Positions 9,240 through 18,545 of a DNA stretch of 33,135 nucleotides are shown piece by piece. Made by a program: the position numbers and the translations under genes. Below the pieces are notes generated by a model. The model worked only from the letters and a program-made list of their open reading frames with translations, had not been told where the DNA came from and did not search any database. The stretch is from assembly GCA_032718475.1 (NCBI GenBank), contig JAUCBJ010000481.1, forward strand, positions 1 to 33,135, read 5' to 3'. Each line of letters begins with the position of its first letter. The stretch's first letter is position 1. This DNA is from Nemertoderma westbladi (lineage: Eukaryota > Xenacoelomorpha > Nemertodermatida > Nemertodermatidae).

Positions 9240-9362
9240 CATCACAAGTGGCCCCATCTTCAGAATAGCCAGGATGACAAGTGCAAGTATATCCACCATC
9301 GTTGTTGTTGCAGTTAGCGTTGATATCGCAATTATGGGTTCCATCACTGCATTCATCGTCAT
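9240..9362 (-). CDS. Calcium-binding EGF-like domain (exon)
   Basis: Exon of 123 nt (41 codons), phase 1-1, acceptor TGTTTCAG/AT, donor GATG/GTATGT. It has DDECSDGTHNC, CNNNDGGYTCTCHPGY and a final DGATCDG, with six Cys. The sequence and flanking intron bases are nearly the same as those of the exons at 9750-9872, 25394-25516 and 26361-26483, showing recent exon duplication. It differs from the 9750-9872 exon at four residues. Confidence 0.92.
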
Positions 9363-9470
9363 CTGAAACAGAATTATAAAGCATCAAAAGAATCATCTGT
9401 AAAAGTTACATCAATTTTTGTAAAATTGCAAAACTTATTATAAATTACAAAATATATTTAACGATCTTAC

Positions 9471-9593
9471 CATTGCAGGTTAACCCATCTCCATGGTACC
9501 CGTCATTGCAGTTGCACTCGAAACTTCCCGGAATGTTGGTACAAGTCGCATCGGAATCGCAGTTTTGAGAACCATCAGTACATTCATCGTCAT
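9471..9593 (-). CDS. Calcium-binding EGF-like domain (exon, second type)
   Basis: Exon of 123 nt, phase 1-1, acceptor TTTACTTAG/AT, donor AATG/GTAAGA. It encodes DDECTDGSQNCDSDATC, CTNIPGSFECNCNDGY and HGDGLTCNG. It sits between two exons of the THNC type, with introns of 108 and 156 bp. Its paralogue at 25666-25788 has the same neighbours, so the trio was duplicated as a block. Confidence 0.92.
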
Positions 9594-9749
9594 CTAAGTA
9601 AACAATTAACAAGATAGGTAGTGAATCGGACTTCCATTATCAGCCACAAGGAGGTTGTTACAGGGTGATGTTGTCATAACATCTTCATTTAATAATTTCT
9701 CCTAAATCATTTAGACTATTCGAGCAAAAAAGAGTTGCTATAAACGTAC

Positions 9750-9872
9750 CATCACAAGTGGCACCGTCTCCAGAATAGCCAGGATGACAAGTACAAGTAA
9801 ATCCACCTTCATTGTTGTTGCAGTCAGCGTTGATATCACAATTATGGGTTCCATCACTGCATTCATCGTCAT
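9750..9872 (-). CDS. Calcium-binding EGF-like domain (exon)
   Basis: Exon of 123 nt, phase 1-1, acceptor TGTTTCAG/AT, donor GATG/GTACGT. It encodes DDECSDGTHNCDINADC, then CNNNEGGFTCTCHPGY and SGDGATCDG. It is the first EGF downstream of the signal-peptide and short exons at 14.2-14.55 kb. The upstream intron of over 4 kb holds a SINE pair, an LTR-like remnant and an RTE-like LINE. Confidence 0.92.
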
Positions 9873-10104
9873 CTGAAACAGAATTATAAAGCATCAAAAG
9901 AATTGTCTGTAAGAAAAGTAGAATACATCAAAAGAACCATTCATAATTAAGTAGAATAAATCAATATGTCTGAAAGAAAAGAGAAACAGATTTTGGTAAA
10001 ATTGCAATTAATTAATATAACACATTCGCGATCTTTTTATGCACAGATGCGTCGAACTAGGATCCAAATGCGCGTCTCACAGAAATGGGGCTCCGCATTG
10101 GAGT

Positions 10105-10310
10105 TTCACCTTGGTGTAGTGGTTACATTGAATTCTTCCAGTGGTCGGGGGTTCGTAACCGGGACAGTTCTCGTTTCAGCACGCTTAAAGGGTCTAGCCC
10201 AGATAAGGGGGATTTTCGACTGCCCTGACCCATGCGAGAATTGAACCCATGACTGCGAGAGATGTGAATTCAATGCAGCCATACTACAGTAATTATTTTA
10301 TTATTATTGT
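10105..10310. mobile_element. Inverted pair of tRNA-derived SINE heads
   Basis: On the plus strand a tRNA-like A box (TTGGTGTAGTGG, 10111) and B box (GGGTTCGTAACC, about 10149) enclose CATTGAATTC. On the minus strand the same layout occurs (CTGTAGTATGGCTGCATTGA, then GGGTTCAATTC near 10250). The two heads face each other and share the core, so the pair could fold back. Neither makes a complete cloverleaf with acceptor stem, so I call it SINE-derived and not a functional tRNA. Confidence 0.55.
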
Positions 10311-11320
10311 AATAATACATTATCAAAAGAGATAAGTGCAGCGCAGACAAAAACACATGATATCTAAGAAAGTAAACGGATTGCACGGACATGTTTCCTT
10401 TTAACCTCTACTAATCTCTACTAATCGCAGGCTCTGCTAATGTGGCATTCATTCCACAAACAGAACTGCATGTCGCAGTAGATTATCCATACGTCCGTCA
10501 ACACTTACATCCCAACTCCATACTGCCACACTCGAGGACTGTTTTTTTATCCCTGTAATATTTTAGATAAACAATTATTTTAAGCCGTTTCTTTTTCTTA
10601 ATGAATTACTTATAATTAATTATCTGTTTTGATTTGTCATTTATTATAACCTGCCGTTTCGTATTGATTTATATATTTAACTTATTAAACTTATTTGACT
10701 TAATTTAATTTCTTAATGAATGATATTCGGAAGATGGGGCTTCAACTTAAGGTTAATAGAGCGTCCGTCAAAACCGGGAACTGAATACTGTAATATATTG
10801 CAACACAGCAATAGTCAGGCAGTGATAACAGTTGAAACAGGGCTGCAACCTGCAAAGCTGATGACTAACACTGGATAAATTATATTTTTTTTATTGTGAT
10901 TAAATCAAAAATATTGAACAATAAATACCAATAACAATACATAAGTACATAAGTAATACAATAGTTTTAGTGTCCATGTCCATTATTGTGCTTCTTCTTT
11001 TTTTGTGTTTTTTTTTTGTTATTGTACGTACGCCGTAAACACCCGGTACTAGCATGTTATTGCTATTCGTGTCCGACCTACCATCAACTATATTATATTC
11101 AATTTAGAGCAATTTCTGCAATTATATTATGGTAAATATACATTCAAGTTCAAGTTATGACACGTCTGGCCCTCCTAACACACAAATATATAATGTAATG
11201 ATTCCTAAAACGACCAAAGAAAGATTCCACAGGTTTCAACTATAAATTTGCAACACCTCGTAAACATATTTGCATAGGACAAATACATGCTGAGTTTTAA
11301 ATAAACATTCAAGTTAACTA
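10311..11320. other. AT-rich intron, nothing recognised
   Basis: Long intronic stretch upstream of the EGF exon at 9750. No coding frame, RNA or element end is seen. Confidence 0.5.
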
Positions 11321-11339
11321 TAGTCAAGAACTCCGTAAT

Positions 11340-11960
11340 ATGTATCACTTCTCAAATGCAGAGAAAATTCGCAAGCGAGCAATACATCCAATACATACAG
11401 CCTCACTTTGTACGGAACCCAAAGAACATATTAATTTGATAGATATTGTCCAACCTGTCGCTTTCATGGATGGCCAGGTGATTCAACTTGCCTACAATGA
11501 CTCCATAAAGTCTAAACTTGATTAAATGGTATCCAATGGAATCATTGTCCCTATAACTGAGCCCCTCCAAATAAACATGGTAGGGTTTGCATCACAATTT
11601 CATCACTGAGGAAACTGAACTGGTTGGTCTGTTGCCAGTTTACCAAATGAGGATCCCACATGATGCTGTCTCAGACATTCATCACGGTATGCTATTATTT
11701 TCAATAATGGACGCTATGGATAGCTCCTGTCAGGTTGCCCTGGATGCGCCCTCTAAGAGACCTACTACTGGTTGCATCCCTCATATCAACCACCAACTTA
11801 GAGACTGCCTATCAGAAGCTGAAAGAACTTGATCAAAGTGATTCAAAATCAAAGCCCACAGATCCACTGGCACCATACTGGCAACTCTGTGGACAATCCT
11901 GTATGACTGTCGAATCCTTGTTCCTAATTTATACATGGATCCCATCAAGGGATTAAGATA
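11340..11960 (+). pseudogene. Possible LTR-retrotransposon pol remnant
   Basis: A plus-strand frame (11340-11525) ends in IKSKLD, and after one stop the same frame gives MVSNGIIVPITEP. Together these resemble the start of a Gypsy-type RT (a run like KxELDxMVxxGIIxPVTEP). Further pieces at 11587-11956 are in changing frames and not clearly assignable. No LTRs are seen. The similarity is short, so this is a weak call. Confidence 0.35.
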
Positions 11961-12800
11961 ATTAAACAACACAATTCGGCAAAGATATCTTGAAGAACAA
12001 CCAACTAGGCCATTTGAAGTCTGCTCAGCTGACCTTTTCGCTTCTTTTTCTCATAAAAAACAATAGCCGTAATACACACTAAATACCAAAACAAAAAACC
12101 CATCATGTTGGGAACACTGAGGAAATCAGTGTAACTTCTGGTCATGTTTACTATGCCTCTGCAGCAGACTGCTTGTTTGTAACACTTGCTGGGGAAGTAA
12201 AAGTAAACACCCACCTCCCTACCACATATACCTCTAAGGTTTACAAAAATTTGTAAAAATGTTATTAATAAATTTATAATCAAACTCATAATTTATGTGT
12301 AATAATTCGATCTCACACTAAATAAGACAAACAAATTGTCAGGTTTTAATCAACATTATTTTGCTATATATTTTATCTCATGTGTTTATTCATAAAGGCT
12401 ATTAATTGTGCTAAATCACAAATAACTTACTATGATAATAATATTTCAACAATTATTAAATACCAGTACAGTAATGATGGCAGACACAGGTACTAATAAA
12501 CAAATTTCGTAATGATGACAGTGAAATTTATAACTACAATTAATTGATGCTTTACTGCAATTAATACTATGCATGTTAAGAATTATAATAGCGTTTTGAG
12601 ATATTGATTTGCTAAGCTGTGTAAATAATGTGATTAATAGATTTGCAGTATTTTAAATTATCATTAACTAATATTTATATGAAATATTCTACACATAACT
12701 ACCACATTGTGATAAATAAGTTATCTTAGTACAGGAATTAAGGTGTGTCTGTTAATATGTAATGTGAGTCCACTAAAACAACCGCACGGCTACTGCCATA
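11961..12800. other. AT-rich intron, nothing recognised
   Basis: Continuation of the same long intron up to the 5' end of the LINE. No features beyond AT-rich runs. Confidence 0.5.
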
Positions 12801-12804
12801 GCGA

Positions 12805-14030
12805 CAAGTAGCATAGCAATTGGAGCTGATTGATGGCGGGCATCCGAGGCATCTGGCTGTTATCTTTGCTGACTTCTTCAAGGCCTTTGATTCAGTCTCT
12901 CGCTCACGTATGTTCAGCATACTTTCATTATATGGGATTCCTGATGAAATTATTGCAGCAATCAGATCAGTATACGATGGTTCGACAACATTTGTGTCTA
13001 CTGTTGACGGTGACACAGAACCATTTGAAGTGTTATGGGGCGTCATCCAAGGAGACACACTTGCACCATTCTTGTTCATTATTGTGGTTGACTATGTTCT
13101 ACGCATGTCCTTAGATCATTATAATGATGATGGGGTGATGATAACTCCACCTACTGGCTCCAGAAGTCGAGGAAATCCTGCCAAGTACCTAACTGACCTA
13201 GACTTTGCTGATGACTTAGGAGTACTATCAGAATCATTAGAGGGAGCCCAACGGCTCCTCAGCTCATTAGAACATGCTGCTTCTAGTGTTGGTCTTTTTA
13301 TTAACTCCAGAAAGACCAAAATTCTGACAGTTAACTTTGAAAGTCCTCACCAAGTCTCTGATCGGATGAGCATAAACTCAAAGGATGGTATGCTTGAGCA
13401 TGTGGACGACTTCTGTTACCTGGGATCATGGATCCGGAAGTCAGGGGAGGACCTTCGAATACGTAAGGGAAAGGCTGGGGCAGCCTTGAATAGGCTTTCC
13501 AGGATTTGGAAGTCACCGAGAATTAATCGGAAACTTAAGGTCCGATTATTTAGAGCAGCAGTAGTTCCAGTACTCCTCTACGGGAGTCCATGCTGGGCTC
13601 TAACTGCTGAGGACACCAAATCTCTGGATGGCACATTCACAAGAATGCTACGCCGGGTTCATTGTGTCAAGTACAATGCACACATCTCCAACCAGACACT
13701 ATATAACATTGGACGTGTCTCATTGGTTCCCCCAAGCTTGACACTAGAACAAAATCGCCTAAGCTTTGCAGGACATTGCTTTCGCCGTGAGGACCAGCCA
13801 GTGCATAATCTTGTACTTTGGCAGCCTCATGGAGTGAATAAGCATGGTGGACAGCCCATGACTTTCTTGAGACGCATCTTAAAGGACACTGGCCTTAAAG
13901 ATGCAGATGATCTAGCAAATGTCATGGGTGATAGGGAGTTGTGGCGGTGCAATTTTGTTGACAAGCCGGCACAGCATTCTTAAAAATGCAGCTGCAATGC
14001 AGCATGCCGATCATAGTAGTAGTAGTAGTA
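12805..14030 (+). mobile_element. RTE-like LINE, 5'-truncated, (TAG)n tail
   Basis: This is the best preserved of at least five copies of one LINE family here. It starts inside the RT domain, runs through a 387-codon open frame and a short 3' UTR (CAGCTGCAATGCAGCATG), and ends in a run of TAG/AGT triplets at about 14012-14030. A microsatellite tail in place of poly(A) is known from RTE/BovB-like LINEs. It is inserted antisense in the long intron between the exon at 14206-14347 and the first EGF exon. I could not find a clear target-site duplication. Confidence 0.88.
12820..13983 (+). pseudogene. LINE reverse transcriptase C-terminal part
   Basis: Open frame of 387 codons encoding most of a non-LTR RT with thumb and C-terminal region. 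Visible landmarks are FADFFKAFDSVSRSRM (first catalytic Asp), GVIQGDTLAPFLFIIVVDYV, the FADDLGVLS catalytic box, GLFINSRKTKI and FCYLGSWI. They are followed by LLYGSPCWAL, LRRVHCVKYN and an RLSFAGHCFRRED region typical of RTE-like elements. The frame opens with TTG just after an in-frame TAG, because the endonuclease and the RT N-terminus are missing through 5' truncation. It has no internal stop, so the insertion is fairly young, but it cannot be autonomous. Confidence 0.88.
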
Positions 14031-14032
14031 TC

Positions 14033-14143
14033 CGAGAACTCCAATAACACATCGTTATTCCAATTGACTTCACCCCCGACACCGATGGGGTTATCATTCC
14101 ACACCGTATCTGGGCAGGTCCCCTCGCAACACTGAACTTCACA
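14033..14143 (-). other. Exon-like Cys/Trp segment beside LINE insertion
   Basis: After an acceptor-like AAATACAG the minus strand reads CEVQCCEGTCPDTVW, then NDNPIGVGGEVNW and NNDVLLEFS, and runs directly into the LINE tail. The W...DxPxGxGGE pattern is loosely like the first half of a WxxW domain, though with an indel. Its phase (0) does not fit the phase-1 donor at 14206, so if it was an exon it is now broken or belongs to another transcript. Confidence 0.3.
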
Positions 14144-14205
14144 CTGTATTTGTTTTGTAGAAAACATTTAACATCTAACATAAAACATCTAATCTAACTC
14201 GTTAC

Positions 14206-14347
14206 CCATTAAATCCTCAAACACAGAAAGGCAATCTTCCTGATTATAATCCAAACAGGGCTCTGCTGCATTTATGCACAGAAGATTCTGGACAATAAAT
14301 AGCCTTTTATATGTCTTATCATTCTGAAACGTTGTTCCTCCCACTAA
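14206..14347 (-). CDS. Second exon of secreted gene (tentative)
   Basis: Open segment from acceptor GTTCTCAG/TTA to donor ATGG/GTAACG, ending in phase 1. It encodes VGGTTFQNDKTYKRLF, then QNLLCINAAEPCLDYNQEDC and SVFEDLMG. The acceptor at 14347 was chosen because it is the one whose phase fits the exon at 14442-14552. An upstream acceptor near 14394-14399 would add CTYCQDSSQ but does not keep frame. The phase-1 donor fits all the EGF exons. The CLDY motif faintly recalls the end of a WxxW domain, but I assign no family. Confidence 0.45.
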
Positions 14348-14441
14348 CTGAGAACTATCCTGACAATACGTACAAATCATATTCAGTGGTTGTACTGGGC
14401 TATAAACTACCAATCGCATCTTCAATGATTTTGTCATTTAC

Positions 14442-14552
14442 CTTGACAGACAACTTCGTCAATCCGGTTTCACAAATATAGGCAGCTGTGCATATCGTTA
14501 ATTGCAAAGCAGCACAAAGTAGCACAAAAACACACCGATATGATTTCTCCAT
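14442..14552 (-). CDS. Signal-peptide exon of a secreted protein
   Basis: ATG at 14552 opens MEKSYRCVFVLLCAALQLTI followed by CTAAYICETG. This is a basic N-terminus, a hydrophobic stretch of about 14 residues, then small residues around CTAA, a good secretory signal. A strong donor (AAG/GTAAAT) ends it at 14442 in phase 0. An upstream in-frame ATG at 14585 exists, but the start at 14552 gives the better signal peptide. It lies on the same strand and upstream of the EGF/mucin/WxxW exons, so I take it as the start of that gene; it could instead begin a separate small gene nested in a longer one. Confidence 0.55.
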
Positions 14553-14599
14553 TCTAACTACGAATATAACCTTTGAGATAAACAACAGTAACTAATGAG

Positions 14600-15740
14600 A
14601 ACTACAAGACTATAACGACATTAACCCTATTAAACACCCCACCCCGTGGTTGTTTGTTACAACTCTGAAACAAACGCAGTTTGGAATGTAAAATATTATG
14701 ACTTTTCCTAAAACTCTATATCTTCCTAATATAATAGTAAAAACGGTTTTTAAAAATATTGTGAACTTTTCGAGTACGCACCATTTTTAACCCTACTTAT
14801 GTCTCTAATTTTTTGAGGTTTTTTGAAAAATACTTTTCATGAAATATGATTTGTAAAACCTCTATTTTTGAGTTACACTGGTTTTTTGTATTTGCAATTC
14901 GTTGGAATACATATAATATGTGCTAGAAATTTCAAACTTGTTTTTTCAGCGGGTGCCAAATTTTGGTTCTAGCACAACAATTGTTATATAATGTCATTAT
15001 TGTAAATTGATTGTGTGAACCTGTTTTTGGTTTTTGGTTTTTTGGTTTTGGTTTTTTGGGGCTCTGGTTTCGATGGAATATTACGAGTTGCACCAGGTAT
15101 GTCAAACTTAAATTCTTCTGTGCTGTATGCAAACTTTGGTACCAACACATGTGGCAACATATTTCTCGCACTATACAGGTTCATGGGGGTTCTGAATTCA
15201 ATGGAATAAATTAAAATCTAACGAGACATTTCAAACTTGTATTTTTTGAAAGTGGGTGCGAAATTTGGTGCTAGCACCAAAATTTGCGATATTACGCAAA
15301 AAATACGACTAGCAATGATCTGATTAGAAATGTATTCCCTTATAATCAGCGCCCCAGAAAACCTAAAAAAGTGAATTTATAGCATGATATAATTCAATGA
15401 ATTGTTTTGTGTTCAAAATGAAAAGTTCTGTTTACTTGTTTTTTTCATTATTGCCGACGTAGGGGACTAAAACTGCAATATATAGTATCCAGATGATTTT
15501 TAAATATCTTACAATGGAATCAGCCAATCAATCAATTGAATTTTTTTCTTCGTTGAGATCCAGAATAGTGAAATATACGTACAAACCCGAAATCATGCGT
15601 TTCCGTTTGATAATATATAATATGCGCCCCACTCGGGGCAAAGGGAAACGAATAATTAATTAATTATAAACATTCAATAAAATCAGAACACAATAAAAGA
15701 GGAGGTTTAAAATATATATATTGGCTTAATATAAGTTATG
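14600..15740. other. Intergenic AT-rich DNA with diverged repeats
   Basis: There are three loosely similar segments near 14895, 15065 and 15195. Each has TGGAATA, then TTTCAAACTTG or TGTCAAACTTA, then GGGTGC(C/G)AAATTT or GCAAACTTTGGT, then a TAGCACAA-like end. They look like an old tandem or element-derived repeat of roughly 130-170 bp. The motif TGACTTTTCCTAAAA near 14700 recurs near 18640. No gene is seen. Confidence 0.4.
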
Positions 15741-15746
15741 TGGGGT

Positions 15747-15762
15747 GGGGGGGGGGGGGGGG
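15747..15762. repeat. Poly(G) tract, 16 nt, at LINE 3' end
   Basis: Run of 16 G on the plus strand, just beyond the stop codon region of the minus-strand LINE. Confidence 0.85.
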
Positions 15763-15771
15763 TGGTGGTTG

Positions 15772-17665
15772 TCACATTGCTGCCAGCTCGGCCAAAGTTG
15801 GGCAGTGTGTACAGTTAAGTGCATGGTAGCGGTGGTCGCACGGGCCACTACAATATTTGCAGCGACAGCCTATTTATTGCGAGGGGATGGAAACTCTGCG
15901 TATTAAGACAGATCACGTGGTGAAAACCATGCGATGTGGTACGCGTAACCACGTTGCGGTTCCGTTGTCCTGGAAGTTTCCAGGTGGACCCTGTGAAGGC
16001 CGGTCCTTCCAGATAGCCTTCGCTACGGAAGTTTTCTTCCCGTTCTGCCCGGTGTTCGCGGTATTGGGCGATGACTATGGGATCGAATACGGTTGGAGTT
16101 TTACGGAGAATCGATTCCACGAAAGTTTGCTCACCGTCACCTACCATTTTGAGGGCCAAGGTGGATGAAGCAGAAGAGTGTAATCCGAGTAAACGTTTCA
16201 TATGTGTTGCTTTGATTTTGTCGAGTTCCTTGAGATGAGTAACTCTTAGAAATTTACCGAATGCGGCTAGAGCGTAGGTTACGGACGGAGCGATTTTCAT
16301 GTTAAATACCATAATACCAGTTTTTATTGAGAGCCGTTGCAAATTATGTATCGAGCCTATAATCTTATATGATGTTTCTTTCTTTTCTTTTATATGATTG
16401 GAAAAACAGAGTGATGGTTGTAAGATAACGCCCAAATATTCGTATTGCTTTGATATTTCAACAAGTTTACCATTGTATTGGAACCTATCTAATGCTGATA
16501 GCCGACCTGCTTTCCTGAATTTCATAATCTTGGTTTTGGTCAAATTGACATCCATTCCGTTTTCAATGGACCACCTATGGAGGGCATCTAAACCTAGTTG
16601 GACGTCATCCTGATTGGTGGAGTAAAACACCAGATCGTCTGCAAAGAAGAGGAACATCAGGCATGCCGATGCAGAATGCAGAGCAAGGGCCAAGTCCGCG
16701 ATGAAGATGATAAATGTCACCGGTGACAAACAATCTCCCTGTAGAATTCCACGGAGTTGGTGGATTAAGTTGGAGAATCTAAGGCCGTCGAATATGGTTA
16801 AATAATTATCTAGTAGGTCCTTAATTATATTATATATTCTCCCTTTGATACCCATCTTATATAACTTGAATAATAATTTTGCACGGCTAACCATGTCGAA
16901 CGCCTTGCGAAAATCTATAAATGCGGCATAGACAATACGGTTGCTGGTGTTCGAGTTTATAACAGATGATATATCATTCAGGAGGTTGTTTATCGCTTGG
17001 GTTGTTGATTTACCTGCAACGAATCCAAATTGTTCATTGGGGATTTGATGTGATATCGCTGAACGGATACGTTTGTTAATGATTGAAGTCATAACTTTTA
17101 GTAAGACACATAACAAGGCTATTCCTCGGTAGTTGTCTGGGTTGGTAATCGTTCCCCTTCCCTTGTAAAGAATCTTTATTATGCTTTGTTTCCATGTGGT
17201 TGGCAGTCTGCCGATATTGAGAATAAGATTGAACAGCACTGTGATATAGCAGAGTAGAGTTGGTAAGCACTGTCTCAGGTGTTCATTGTACAATTTATCC
17301 GGGCCGCAAGCTTTCCGGTTCTTTGTATTATTTATAGTGGCCTCGATCTCTTCGCTAGTAAACTCGGCATTGTACCATTCATCCGAGTTGAGTTCGTCGT
17401 CTGGGGGGACTGGTATATCCTCACAGTTAGGGGGGGTGTTGGCAGCACCGAGAATGGATTGGAAATGGGTTTCGAGGCGGACCGCATCAATGGGGGCTAT
17501 ATTGGATGTATGTCCGTCGAACAATCGCCAAGGTTTAAGTTCGGCGTCATTGAGACGGCTAAGAATGAGTTCTTCTTCATAGTTTTGCCGCTTGATCTTC
17601 ATGAGTTGTTTGTATTGCTTCCGTTTGTATTGCTTGCGTTTCCGTTGATATTGTAAATTTTACAA
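15772..17665 (-). mobile_element. Non-LTR retrotransposon with long RT frame
   Basis: A 5'-truncated LINE in minus orientation, bounded almost exactly by G/C homopolymers (14 nt at 17666-17679, 16 nt at 15747-15762). It keeps the RT, the thumb and a C-terminal Cys-rich motif that sits in a shifted frame (15848-15772). It differs from the RTE-like family in the window. It lies just upstream of the signal-peptide gene, outside its exons. Confidence 0.85.
15848..17602 (-). pseudogene. LINE ORF2 protein: reverse transcriptase, 584 codons
   Basis: Uninterrupted frame. From residue about 60 come the linker and RT: NRKACGPDKLYNEHLRQCL, LYKGRGTITNPDNYRGIAL, EQFGFVAGKSTTQAI, FIDFRKAFDMVSRAKL (catalytic Asp), GILQGDCLSPVTFIIFIADL, LFFADDLVFYS (FADD catalytic pair), GMDVNLTKTKIM and YEYLGVIL, then the thumb. 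The endonuclease is missing. At the 3' end the frame stops at 15848, while the next frame gives CRCKYCSGPCDHRYHALNC followed by THC, a Cys/His finger like that at the C-terminus of many LINE proteins. A one-base shift therefore separates RT from finger. The frame extends a little upstream of the ATG with a repeated KQYKRKQYK. All visible catalytic residues are intact. Confidence 0.88.
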
Positions 17666-17679
17666 GGGGGGGGGGGGGG
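17666..17679. repeat. Poly(G) tract, 14 nt, at LINE 5' end
   Basis: Run of 14 G immediately beyond the truncated 5' end of the minus-strand LINE. Confidence 0.85.
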
Positions 17680-18119
17680 TCAATATGACCCTTTCCCGGT
17701 ATTTGTACAACATTTTATAGCCCGTACTAATAATGGTTAACCGATTGGCCGATTAGCCAGTGGGGAAATCGGTTTTGTGACACTGATCCAATTAAAATAT
17801 CGTGCTAAACCTGGTCTAATGTGAAAAAAAATATTGGTGACACCTTTACAAGCATCGTTTCACCAGTCATGTATATTTGGTTGTCAAAATAATATAAGTA
17901 TCTAAGAAAGTCTCCTCCTGTCTTACCTATTAGTTTACTGTACTGGTAGTAAGACATGACTGTACTGGTAGTAAGACATATGTAATTTTAATGTTACCGC
18001 AATTTTGGTAGGCTAACCGGCCTATCTAGTATCTTGGATTCTGAGATTTGCTGAACGCCTCTGAATACAAAGGGACGGTCGGGCTGAAGGCCTGGATAAG
18101 TAAACTGTAAAGTAAAGTA
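17680..18119. other. Intergenic, short 22-bp duplication only
   Basis: AT-rich DNA. A 22-bp unit (ACTGTACTGGTAGTAAGACA plus two bases) is present twice at 17937-17980. Nothing else recognised. Confidence 0.6.
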
Positions 18120-18425
18120 AGGTCATAAGCTCTAAGGACGGCTTGCTTGAGCAAGTGGATGACTTCTGCTTCTGCTACTTGGGATCATTGATCAGAAAGT
18201 CAGGAAGAAGAAAGAAGAAAGAAGAAAGAAGACCTTCGGAAACATAAGGGGAAGGCATGGGTAGCTTTAAATAGTCTCTCCAGGATTTGGAAGTCCCATA
18301 GAATAAAACGGAACCTTTAGGTTCGATTATTTATGGCAGTAGTAGTACCTGTACTCGTATATGGGAGTCCATGCTGGGAGTCCATGATTATTAAATCATT
18401 CATCCATATTGGACGTGTTAAATAG
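18120..18425 (+). mobile_element. RTE-like LINE fragment with GAA-rich insertion
   Basis: It matches the 13385-13720 part of the better copy: the VDDFCYLGS, RKG.AWAALN.LSRIWKS and VVPVLxYGSPCW coding regions are recognisable but frameshifted. A purine run of AGAAGAA-type repeats (about 18200-18232) has expanded inside it. It lacks the 3' tail and ends near IGRV codons. Confidence 0.7.
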
Positions 18426-18515
18426 GTCTATTATATTATATTTCCATATTAGCATGTTGGACGATTTATCATTTTGCAAAGTACTGAATGTTGTAAGTTA
18501 TATAATTGGTGACCA

Positions 18516-18545
18516 GGGCCGAGTTCCACAAAGAAACTTAAATCT
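18516..18545 (+). repeat. Harbinger left terminal inverted repeat
   Basis: 30 bp, exact reverse complement of 21663-21692. Confidence 0.9.

Noticed and set aside
10105-10310. Functional tRNA gene
   Set aside because: A and B boxes are present but no complete acceptor stem or anticodon arm can be folded; SINE-derived is the better call.
12005-12289. 94-codon minus-strand frame with hydrophobic stretches
   Set aside because: It occurs in AT-rich intron DNA, where hydrophobic codons are expected; no motif, no fitting splice sites.
15857-16168. Plus-strand 103-codon frame
   Set aside because: It is the antisense shadow of the LINE RT frame on the minus strand.
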